Source of the DNA: Micrasema longulum | Lineage: Eukaryota; Arthropoda; Insecta; Trichoptera; Brachycentridae | Direction: 5' to 3' | Length of the DNA: 64,000 bases | NCBI GenBank assembly: GCA_022494885.1 | Contig: JAGVSM010000847.1 | Location: 62,001-126,000 of the forward strand | In this document: piece by piece, positions 30,240 to 38,734 of the stretch | Numbering within the stretch: the stretch's first letter is position 1 | Layout of the letters: every line of letters begins with the position of its first letter | Position numbers and translations under genes: made by a program | The notes under the pieces: generated by a model | The model's input: only the letters and a program-made list of their open reading frames with translations | What the model was told of the DNA's origin: nothing | Database searches by the model: none

Positions 30240-32354
30240 TTTTTATATTTTTTTTTATTTATTAATAAAACATATAAGACATGAATATCATGATATTATA
30301 TTCCCAGGAGTTGTACGAAAAAACTCATTTGGGACGGTACATAAAAAAATAGTACATTTCTTGTAACAATACATAGTATACATTCAAACAATAAAAATTT
30401 AAACAAATTTTAACAACCTATGAACTTAATATTAAAAAAGGAAAGAAAACATTTAAACAATCTGTGAACTTAATATTCAAGAAGAAAATAAAAACATTCA
30501 AACAATCTGTGAACTTAATATTAAAAAAGAAAAGAAAAACATTTAAACATTCTGTGAAATTAATATTAAAAAAGAAAATAAAACATTTAAACATTCTGTG
30601 AACTTAATATTAAAAAAAGAAAAGAAAAACATTTAAACCTAAAACACAATATATAGACTATTCACAGAAACTGAGCTAAAAACTATCACTTTCAAAAAGA
30701 TTCAAGAAATAGGTCTTCTTTTCTGGTCTTTGAGATTTACCACTCGACATTTCATTTTTAAGGTCATCAGGCAGTTTTTTAAATTGTATACGACCAATGT
30801 ATTCCAGAGACCTTTTGCCGAACTTCGTGGAACAAAATTTAGAAATGTGAAGATTTTTTGCATGTCGTGTATTATAGTTGTGAATTCCATGATTAAATGT
30901 AAGTTTTAAATTTGTGTGAGCAGAAAAGTTTATGATGTTTGAAATAGTGTTAGTGATGTCATACAGTGCCATTACCTTGAAAGGAAGTATTTTTGTGTTA
31001 CGATAAATATCCTTGACATGGGAATCCCATTTCAAACCAAAAATGCTTCTCAGAGCTCGGTTTTGAAGAACTTGAATCTCAGAGATCTGGTTTTTGTTAG
31101 CGAAACCCCAAATACAGCATAAATAGGATAGGTGAGAATGTATCATAGCGTAATAGACGGCAAACAAAACAGAGTGAGGAAGCAGACCACGAAGTCTATG
31201 CAAAACGCCAGTTACGGGTACTATTTTTGATTTAACATATTCATATTGGTATTTCCATGAAAGTTGAGAGTCAACATATAGTCCTAAGTATTTAGTAACA
31301 TTGGTCTTTTAAATATAGCCAGTTCCTAGAGAAATATTAATTTTCAAATCCTGTTTGTTCCCAAAAATCATATATGATGTTTTTTTCATATTCAAACTTA
31401 ATTTGTTTAATCGCATCCAGTCGGCAAGACTATCGAAATCTGTCTTCATTATTTTTTCTAGTTCTTTTAGGTTACTATAATGATAAAAAATGACAGTATC
31501 ATCGGCATACAATTGAAGAGTCCCCTTTAACCCCCACTTAGTGATATCATTAATATAAATAAGGAACAAGAGTGGACCAAGGATTGACCCCTGTGGAACT
31601 CCACAAGTTATCCTACCTAGATCACTAGATTCTTTTCCGATTTGAACCGCACAGTATCTGTCAGTGAGATAGCTTCGAAATATTTTCAAAGGTATGCCAA
31701 CTATGCCTAAGTGTTTCAACTTATCCAATAGAATCTCATGGTCCTCAGTGTCGAAAGCTTTTTTTAAGTCTATAAATATAGCTGCAGCAAATTCACCAAC
31801 ATCTATTTTTTTTGTAGATTTAAGATAAAGTCATAAGCAGCACATTTAGTATTTGAAAACCTTCGAAATCCATACTGTTGGGACGTAAGAATTTTATTGT
31901 CGGTCAAGAATTTGGTGAGCCTATCTTTTAAAATTAGTTCAAATATTTTAGAAAATACTGGGAGTATCGAGATAGGCCGGTAATTAGAAACGTCTTTTTT
32001 GCAGTCATCTTTATGAATTGGAATTATTTTAGCTATCTTCAGTTGGTCTGGAAACATACCACACGACAATGATGTATTAATGAGAAATACCAAATGTTCA
32101 ACTAGCTCATCTTTACAGATTCCAAAGACAGCAGGAGTAATGCCATCTAGTCCTGGGGCAGCTCGCTGCCTAAGTTTTGAAATATTTTTAAGAATTTCTG
32201 ATCTATGTGTTCTTCCTATATACATTGAATGCATGGCTTTAGGTTCAGTATAAATTGTATTTGTTATATTTTTGTTACATGTATTACTGTTGATATCCCC
32301 AATAAATAAAATTAAAATTAAATTATATCTAAAGGCCCCAGGAAGGGCCGCCAA
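30240..32354 (-). pseudogene. LINE reverse transcriptase pseudogene (CR1/Jockey type), lightly broken
   Basis: Minus-strand non-LTR reverse transcriptase, coding about 32270 down to 30676. The N-terminal piece (31803-32354) has RAAPGLDGITPAVF and NYRPISILPVFSKIFE; the middle piece (31309-31728, with sequence just upstream) has IFIDLKKAFDTEDHEIL, CGVPQGSILGPLLFLIYIND and the catalytic YADD box in LQLYADDTVIFY; the C-terminal piece (30676-31203) has HSHLSYLCCIWG and NYNTRHAKNLH. The middle and last pieces share a frame split by a TAA at 31309-31311. The first break is a frameshift at an A run near 31801. Only two lesions are seen in the retained part, fewer than in its neighbour, but the endonuclease region is missing by 5' truncation. 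The 3' untranslated region holds a minisatellite. Confidence 0.85.
30410..30640. repeat. 44-45-bp minisatellite in LINE 3' untranslated region
   Basis: Five imperfect units, each containing tgaacttaatatt and an A/G-rich stretch, start near 30421, 30465, 30510, 30555 and 30599, a spacing of 44-45 bp. It lies between the last codon and the T-rich end of the minus-strand LINE. Confidence 0.85.
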
Positions 32355-32740
32355 GTTGACATAGGCCGCGTTACGTGGGCAACAATGTTTTTTTTATGTT
32401 TTAAAAAAGAATAAAATAAAGTCGTGTAGTGAAAAACAATTGTATCGGATTTATGCAACTTTTTCCTCTGTTACCATGGTAACGTTTGCCTCTTAAAAAC
32501 ATAACTTTACGCTTTGAATGGAACGTTTAATTAAAAATTGGCATTTTTAAGGCTCGTGGCTCTTGTTTGAATGGTGATGATATAAAGTTTAAAAAGGGAT
32601 AAATAAGGCTCAATTTTTTTTAATGAACCCTGATTTTGTCGATACTGCAATTTCAATGATAGATATTGGTACATATTGCGTTTATTTGTTATTTCACAGC
32701 TTTTGTACTTTTTTTAAACTTTAAATATAACGTGGGGTGT
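32355..32740. other. Spacer with short repeat carrying an X-box-like palindrome
   Basis: 32355-32385 is GC-richer (aggccgcgttacgtgggc). The segment at 32470-32521 matches 14730-14781. The rest is AT-rich and unclassified. Confidence 0.4.
32470..32521 (+). repeat. Short repeat with X-box-like palindrome, copy 2
   Basis: Starts with the perfect 14-bp palindrome gttaccatggtaac, an ideal match to the RFX X-box form, then gtttgcctcttaaaa as in copy 1. Repetition suggests it belongs to a mobile element rather than a single host promoter. Confidence 0.55.
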
Positions 32741-33035
32741 TTCGTGTCGTGCCGTCCCTCGCTGGGGTATCTCGTGTCGATGGAAATATTTTACATCATT
32801 TTGAAATATGCCTTAAATACGTATTCAATATAATTTCTGATTTAACATAAATATTTTATTAAGTCAAGGCAGTTTAATATCATTAAAAAATAATAAAAAA
32901 TGAAACAGATAAAACTTACAAATAGAAACACGTTTTTATAATTTGGCCTAATCCACTCTTTAAACAGTGCGCCACTCACCTCCATTGTCATTTTTTTAAT
33001 AACAGTTTATATAGAGAGTACTTTGAATTGTTCTA
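32735..33035 (-). repeat. Interspersed repeat N, copy 2 (diverged)
   Basis: Contains ccctcgctggggtatctcgt, gaaatattttac, aatatgccttaaatac, aatttggcctaatccactc and cactcacctccattgtc, in the same order as 41110-41410. The start has a partial internal duplication of the ggggtgt/cgtgtcg segment. Confidence 0.6.
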
Positions 33036-33500
33036 ATGGACAATGGAAGTAGGTTGTACACTTGAATCAAGAAGTAGATTTAACCTCTTTGTAAAGTTGC
33101 TTTAATTTCGATGTGTTTTTTCTTCATCGGGGTGGAGTGACTAGTAATTTTAATATCTGTGTTTTGTGTCATGGGAGACAATGTGTATACTTTTGAAATA
33201 CCATACTTTACCATAATGGGCTGAGAGTGTTTGTTTTTTGAGGGTTGGCAACACCAAATGGTAGAGGATAATCTTCTGACAGAGCGAACACCGTTAGAAT
33301 ACGGTGGTACATAAACTCACGTTGTTGTGTCCAGTTGCGTGAAAGATGTCAATGAGAAATCTCGCCATGTGCAAGCCACGTGCTTTGATCCGCTTCCTAC
33401 TTGCGAAAAAAATAACACCTACTGAAAAAAATTGCGAATCAAAACGGTTTTACGGCAAAGATGTTATGAACATAACGAGTGTGTTTTAGTGACGTAGAGA
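33036..33500. other. Spacer before mariner remnant; no gene recognised
   Basis: Mixed composition. It may include the decayed 5' half of the mariner element, but no transposase motif or inverted terminal repeat could be placed. Confidence 0.35.
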
Positions 33501-34085
33501 GTTTTAAAAATTCAAAACTACAATTTCTGGCAAAGAAATTCATTGTTTTAGTGTTTTGGGACCATAAAAGTATTATTTTGGTCGAATTTCTGCCTCAATG
33601 GGAGGCAATCAATGCACAACGATATTGTGAGACCCTAAAAAACTCGCGTTGAAAACAAAAGGAAAGGAATGCTGACGAAAGGGGTGTGCTTGTTGCACGA
33701 CAACGCCCGTCATCACACAGTCTTACCCACCAAGGCGCTCTTGGACTCATTTGGTTAGGATATTTTGAATCACATCCATATTTTCTGACTTGGCATATTC
33801 AGATTTATTTATTCATTTTTACCTTGCTTAGGGCATACATAGGAGGAATTAAATTTTTGAAAGACGAGCAGGTGCAGAAAGAGGTTTTGAAGTGAATGAA
33901 GGATCTGGCGGGAGAGTTTTTCAAGAAAAGAATAAAGAAACTTGTGCCACAATGCATCACATGCATGGAACGGGATAGCAATTATGTTAAAAAAATAGAC
34001 AAATGTATCAACAATCCCGTAATTTTTTTTTTCAAATACACTTTTTCTAACTTTCTGAACATGCCTCGTATATTAGTTTTACATA
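33500..34085 (+). pseudogene. mariner-family transposase remnant
   Basis: Conceptual translation in shifting frames gives the mariner (DD34D) C-terminal half: around 33560-33660 FGTIKVLFWSNF with AINAQRYCETLKNSR in a second frame, around 33688 LLHDNARHHT, which includes the second catalytic aspartate, and around 33850-33990 FLKDEQVQKEVLK and EFFKKRIKKLVPQCI near the C terminus. Several stops and frameshifts intervene. The N-terminal DNA-binding half and the terminal repeats are not recognisable. The enzyme would have cut and pasted DNA at TA dinucleotides; this copy is dead. Confidence 0.75.
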
Positions 34086-36289
34086 CATAACATTAGGTAT
34101 GTTTTTATACTTGTATATCGAGGGAGCTAGTTCTGACTGGGACTTTCAGATTTTTTTTAAATGTATTTTGTGCAATAATTATTTGATAGAGCAGTATGTC
34201 ATTTCCACCCCTCATCTAATTACACCATATTCCAAAACTGATTGACATAACTAGCAGTATTTTTGCTTAAGAGATAATATGTTGCAACCCTGTTCAGAGT
34301 TGAAAAGCTCTATTAATGTTTTTAGCGTTCTGTTGACCCGCTCTCCAAGTTGTTAACTAAGTCATTCCGTGATTTGATGACGTCACATACTGAGTGTAAA
34401 CGTCCCACGTGTGTAAAAGGGACGCACTAAATTCAGCACGTGACTTCTCACGATAGTCACGTGACCTCAGGTGGACGTGAGAAATGTAGTGGTTTTTTCA
34501 AAAAATACATTATTTAATTTATTTATTTATATTATCGAATTGCGGAAGAAAACTGATGTTATTTGTTAAGGACTTAATTGTTTACATATAAATAAAACCG
34601 ATGATTAAGGAGTTTAGTTTTTATTATTCGTTTTTTATATATGAATTAAAGTATTATTTATTCGTTTATTTATAAATTCAGTGCATACTAGTGGACCTGA
34701 CAGACGTTGTTCTGCCCAAATGTTGGCTTGCCTGCTATGAGCTGGTTCACCAAACGCATTTTTGATATTCGAATTTTCGATAATCTATATATATATATTT
34801 ACATTAAGTTCGAGATTTCAATATTTTCGTTTCGCATTGGGTGATTTGCTGTTGCATAAAACAAATAAAAATTATGCTACATCACCAGCCGTATACATAA
34901 TTTTTCTGTACGTGTGATGAATTATTCATATTCAATTATAGAATTTATGTAGGTACCTAGTTACTTGTTTATGGTTGAATTCCGGAACATAAAATAAATA
35001 TTGTAAAATATGTAATTCTTTTTGCGAATGTCAAACTCTGTTCTTCTCACCAACAGGCGTGCACTTATGTAGGAATACGTTTAAAAAAAACGAATTCAAT
35101 GTCAGTTAATATTATTCAATTATTACGAAAAATCCAGTAAAAAGAAATAAATGAGTAGAAATTATAAGGAATTGAGGAAAAAAATCTGATTGAGATTCAC
35201 AAAAAACAAATGCTGATTCTAAACATTCAAAAAACAAACTTTTATTATTCACAAACAAACAACATCCTTCCATTATTTATTCATTCAACCCTGGTAGATC
35301 CATGAATAAAATATTTATACTCCCAATTTCTTTTTTACATATAAGATTGAATACTTTAATATTTACCAACACGCGCAGCGCAAAGATCTACATTTCTCTG
35401 AAAACCGCACTTGAATCGGTTAAGCCGTTTAAAGGCATTTCAGTAACATTACACGTACGGAAGAATTATATTTATTAAGATATATTCATTACTGGGGAAT
35501 TTGTATAATAATAAAACATTTTATCATGAATATGGAGTGGACATCTCTGGTTAGGTTGGTCTCCATCTAACATGCCTCAGCCTGTTTAGATCTGAAATCA
35601 TTAGAATTATAAGTATCATTTTTACAATTTTATTGACATTGCTTGTAATGTATTTTATTTTCTGTATAACATCTGAGTAGTGTTAGGAAAAGGAAGACAT
35701 TTTGGCTGTGGTCTTTATCAGGAAATTATTCGCATTTATGAAGAAAAACCACTAAAAACTCATTTAAGAGAAACCGTATATTGATAGACATCAGTAAGCC
35801 TTTCGTTTCACTAAAAGATAAAAACATTTTGTGTGCTGTTATCATTTATTATATTTATTATCTGTTCTTTTCTTATACTATGAATGAAAAAAAAAAACGT
35901 AAATATCGATAAAGCTAAAAATTTACCAAATTGGCTAAATTGGCAATCTTAGGCATGTGTCTGTAAGGTTTAAGTTTGTGTTTCTTTTTTTATTTCATGT
36001 TCAACAATTCCCGATCTGCGTTTCGAAAATCTGCATTTTAACCAGTTTTTTTGTGTGTCACCGAAAAGTTATTAGTCCATCTTGATAAATTTGCAAATTT
36101 CATTGTCTATAAATATTTTGATACGCTCAAAATATTTTTAAACCACATATACGCGTAGTTCGCATAAAGACAGGACACATTGTCTTGTCCTAGCTTTGGT
36201 ACTATTATCAAAGTGTGAACAGAAATTCGGAGGATGGTAAAATGGACCAAGACATTATCTTAAAGCGATATAGGGATGAACGGGCAGGC
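34086..36289. other. AT-rich stretch; E-box/CRE cluster at its left side
   Basis: Apart from the motif cluster at 34378-34473 (separate entry), no gene or known repeat is seen in about 2.2 kb of AT-rich DNA. Confidence 0.5.
34378..34473. promoter_or_regulatory. Cluster of CRE and CACGTG E-box motifs
   Basis: Within 96 bp: tgacgtca (34378-34385), three CACGTG hexamers (34406-34411, 34437-34442, 34458-34463) and caggtg (34468-34473). The perfect CRE and CACGTG palindromes are known binding sites for CREB/ATF and bHLH factors respectively. Such clustering is unexpected in this AT-rich DNA and suggests a regulatory element or the remains of a mobile-element promoter. No transcript start is identified. 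Confidence 0.4.
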
Positions 36290-36302
36290 TATCTCTGTAA
36301 TA
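36290..36302 (+). repeat. 13-bp direct repeat, left (probable target-site duplication)
   Basis: tatctctgtaata here is repeated exactly at 38722-38734, bracketing the Penelope-like element. The last four bases overlap the left inverted-repeat arm. Confidence 0.7.
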
Positions 36303-36435
36303 CAGATAGTGTTTTTCTGGGTTATTATGCCGTGTTTGTGGGCTTTGTATTGCCGACGTTTCGGAGCACATTGCAGTGTCCATCTTCAGGGCTGAATGTA
36401 TGAGTGTAGTTTTTAGTGTGTTTAATTGTGAGGAA
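36299..36435 (+). repeat. 137-bp inverted repeat, left arm of Penelope-like element
   Basis: The reverse complement of this arm is identical, base for base by eye, to 38558-38694. Such terminal repeats are usual in Penelope-like elements and arise from partial or tandem copying. Identity of the arms argues for a recent insertion. It overlaps the 5' part of the open frame and carries an antisense hammerhead-like motif. Confidence 0.9.
36352..36392 (-). ncRNA. Hammerhead-like motif, antisense copy in left arm
   Basis: This is the exact inverted counterpart of the motif at 38601-38641, lying on the strand opposite to the reading frame. It would form only in antisense transcripts or in a read-through RNA that pairs the two arms. 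Confidence 0.45.
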
Positions 36436-36501
36436 CCAGTCTCGAAAACCCTGTATGATCTGCATCTTCTCCTCGGTGCTACCTTGTCACTCCAACACTT
36501 C

Positions 36502-38469
36502 ATGAAGATTGAAGACATAACCCATACCCAAGCTGAAAGTAAACTAGCAGTAGAGAAGAAACAGAAAAAGAAATTCCAAGAAATGGAAAAGAGAAAGAAA
36601 GAAAAGACAATTCAACTGGATCCACAGAAAGTGGTGATGAATCTATCTAGCCAAACTCTGAGCAAAGATGCAATATCGGTACTCAGTAAAGGACTCAACT
36701 TTGCAGTTACGCCTAAGACCATCCCGGTTGAGGACATAATATGTGGAGTTGAGGCGGCACTAAGTAAGAAGATCCCTATTGCAGTTGCGGAAGAAATCCG
36801 ACAAGATACTTGCCTGATATTAAGAAAAACTAAATTACCACCATCTAACATATCCAAACAGGAACGCATAGCCTTAAAAGAACTAAGGGACAATAAAGAT
36901 ATTTTAATTCTACCAGCCGACAAAGGAAACGCAACCGTGGTATTGGATCAAAAAACATATTCTGACAAGATGCGTGAGCTATTAAAAAGCAAGACATATG
37001 AAAAACTAAAGAAAAATCCCACCAATAAGATTGATAAAGGAATAAGGGAGTTAGTGAGGAAATCTAATATTCCTAAAGACTTACATTGGAAGATATTTAC
37101 ACAAGCTCCGAAAACTCCAGCACTATATGGACTACCAAAAATACACAAAGAAGGCACTCCTTTGAGGCCAATAGTAAGCACTATAGGTGCTCCTACATAC
37201 AAACTCTCACAATACTTGGCAAGTCTCCTTCAAAAACACACGGGAAAAACCACTTCATTTGTCAGAGATTCTTCACATTTCGTGGATACAATAAAGGAGC
37301 TAAAAGTTGAGAAGGATGATATATTAGTCAGTTTTGACGTAGTGTCACTTTTCACGAATGTGCCCCTGAATGACGCAATGGTACTTATAAGAGAGATTTT
37401 TAGTGAAGACATGTGCGCTTTATTTGAGTACTGCTTAACAAATGGATACTTTTCTTTTGAAAATGAAATTTTTAAACAGTTAGAAGGAGTGGCTATGGGC
37501 AATCCTTTATCGCCAGTTCTAGCAAACTTTTTCATGGAGACATTTGAAGAAACGGCCTTGGACACAGCTCCATATGCACCCAAAGTATGGCTTCGATACG
37601 TAGATGACGTATTTGTCATTTGGAATCATGGTGCAGAAAGATTAACAGTGTTTTTAGACCATCTAAATAATCTCCACCCGGCAATACAGTTTACTATGGA
37701 AGTAGAGGAGGACAAAAGCCTATCTTTTCTAGACGTCAAATTAAGCAGAAAGGAAGATGGCAGACTGGGACATACGGTGTATAGAAAACCCACGCATACA
37801 AACCGGTATCTCCATGCTACCTCACATCACCACCCATCTCAAAAATTAGGCATCATAAACACGCTGGCCAGAAGGGCAACACATATTTGTGAAGAAAGTA
37901 ACCTAGAAGAGGAATTGAATATACTGACAAAAGTATTAGAAAGTAATGGCTATGAAAAGAAGGATATAAAAAGAAGGATAATGTCGGTAACAAATCCAAA
38001 GAATATTTCCAAGATGGATGATGCTAATACGGATAAAAGAATAGCGTTCCTTCCCTATGTCAAAAATGTCACGGATAGAATCGCAAAAACGCTTAAGAAA
38101 CGGGACATAAGGACAGTGTTCGGTACGACCTCAAAAGTAAGAAACTTACTAAAATCAGTAAAAGATCGGGACCCACATGAAACAGATGGAGTATATAAAT
38201 TAAATTGCAAAAGCTGTGAAACAGTCTACATGGGGCAGACTGCCAGAAACATAATGACAAGAATAAAAGAGCACAAGAGTGCATGCAAGTTGGGCTACCC
38301 GGATAAATCAGCTCTTGCAGAGCACTACATAGAAACAGGGCATAATTTCTCATTTGAGCCAAATGTCCTTGGAAAGCCCAAAAATCATCAAGCCCGTTTA
38401 ATAAAGGAAGCCATAGACATATACAAGCATCCTAATAACATAAACAGGGATGATGGGTTACGACTATGA
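36502..38469 (+). CDS. Penelope-like reverse transcriptase with GIY-YIG endonuclease
   Basis: A 655-residue protein from the ATG at 36502; the frame is open further upstream, with an earlier ATG at 36400 inside the inverted repeat. Numbering from 36502: a basic coiled N-terminal stretch (about 18-38), the Penelope N-terminal signature LSKGLNFAVTP (61-71), LILPADKGNATVVL (135-148), YGLPKIHKEG and LRPIVS (209-225), motif A SFDVVSLFTNVP (Asp 279), GVAMGNPLSPVLANFF (329-344) and the catalytic box YVDD (366-369). The C-terminal endonuclease has GVY (563-565), VYMG (575-578), Arg 587 and Glu 636, with a Cys569-Cys572-His608-His614 set typical of the animal Penelope type. All key residues are present, so it could be functional. 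The protein would nick target DNA and reverse-transcribe the element RNA in the nucleus. Confidence 0.9.
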   Translation: MKIEDITHTQAESKLAVEKKQKKKFQEMEKRKKEKTIQLDPQKVVMNLSSQTLSKDAISVLSKGLNFAVTPKTIPVEDIICGVEAALSKKIPIAVAEEIRQDTCLILRKTKLPPSNISKQERIALKELRDNKDILILPADKGNATVVLDQKTYSDKMRELLKSKTYEKLKKNPTNKIDKGIRELVRKSNIPKDLHWKIFTQAPKTPALYGLPKIHKEGTPLRPIVSTIGAPTYKLSQYLASLLQKHTGKTTSFVRDSSHFVDTIKELKVEKDDILVSFDVVSLFTNVPLNDAMVLIREIFSEDMCALFEYCLTNGYFSFENEIFKQLEGVAMGNPLSPVLANFFMETFEETALDTAPYAPKVWLRYVDDVFVIWNHGAERLTVFLDHLNNLHPAIQFTMEVEEDKSLSFLDVKLSRKEDGRLGHTVYRKPTHTNRYLHATSHHHPSQKLGIINTLARRATHICEESNLEEELNILTKVLESNGYEKKDIKRRIMSVTNPKNISKMDDANTDKRIAFLPYVKNVTDRIAKTLKKRDIRTVFGTTSKVRNLLKSVKDRDPHETDGVYKLNCKSCETVYMGQTARNIMTRIKEHKSACKLGYPDKSALAEHYIETGHNFSFEPNVLGKPKNHQARLIKEAIDIYKHPNNINRDDGLRL

Positions 38470-38500
38470 ACCTCATGGTACCCGGTGCTTCCAAAGCCCA

Positions 38501-38557
38501 CGGTACAAACTCCACACACTTAACCACATACATTGCCCGACTGCGACACGGTACAAA
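38501..38557 (+). repeat. Imperfect direct repeat in Penelope 3' region
   Basis: cggtacaaactccacac at 38501 recurs as cggtacaaattcctcac at 38549, with related following bases (cacttaaccacat versus aattaaacacact). The second unit runs into the right inverted arm. Confidence 0.6.
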
Positions 38558-38694
38558 TTCCTCACAATTAAACACACTAAAAACTACACTCATACATTCA
38601 GCCCTGAAGATGGACACTGCAATGTGCTCCGAAACGTCGGCAATACAAAGCCCACAAACACGGCATAATAACCCAGAAAAACACTATCTGTATT
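38558..38694 (-). repeat. 137-bp inverted repeat, right arm of Penelope-like element
   Basis: Identical in reverse complement to 36299-36435. It lies in the 3' untranslated region, followed by 27 bp (ctgaaggccg to gaacct) and then the right direct repeat. Confidence 0.9.
38601..38641 (+). ncRNA. Hammerhead-ribozyme-like motif in Penelope right arm
   Basis: gcc, then the core ctgaaga (38604-38610, fitting CTGANGA), a stem II hairpin with ggacac opposite gtg-c-tcc, gaaa (38631-38634), then cgtc and ggc. The flanking gcc/ggc forms stem I, and stem III is the self-complementary acgt, which can pair fully only between two copies; this matches the minimal hammerheads described in Penelope-like elements. 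The cleavage triplet would be gtc. An unpaired t sits between the core and stem II, and stem II has a bulged c, so activity is uncertain. Confidence 0.6.
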
Positions 38695-38721
38695 CTGAAG
38701 GCCGTGAAAACCTACGAACCT

Positions 38722-38734
38722 TATCTCTGTAATA
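38722..38734 (+). repeat. 13-bp direct repeat, right (probable target-site duplication)
   Basis: Exact copy of tatctctgtaata at 36290-36302. Confidence 0.7.

Larger units (their letters stand above)
36303..38721 (+). mobile_element. Penelope-like retroelement, apparently intact
   Basis: About 2.4 kb between 13-bp direct repeats, with identical 137-bp inverted arms and a single uninterrupted reading frame for reverse transcriptase plus GIY-YIG endonuclease. The 3' untranslated region holds an imperfect direct repeat with a 48-bp spacing (cggtacaaac at 38501 and cggtacaaat at 38549). Its base composition is less AT-rich than its flanks. Penelope-like elements copy by target-primed reverse transcription and form a lineage separate from LTR elements and LINEs. 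Whether this copy is transcribed cannot be told. Confidence 0.85.

Noticed and set aside
30410..30640. CRISPR-like array
   Set aside because: Units are adjacent and imperfect without spacers, and lie in a LINE 3' region of an animal genome.
36376..36399. GTG at 36376 as start of the Penelope protein
   Set aside because: GTG is not a usual start in animals and lies inside the inverted repeat. The ATG at 36502 (or 36400) is more plausible, and the conserved N-terminal signature lies well downstream of both.
38432..38617. Minus-strand frame repeating the first residues of the Penelope frame
   Set aside because: It is the inverted-repeat arm read backwards, not a separate gene.
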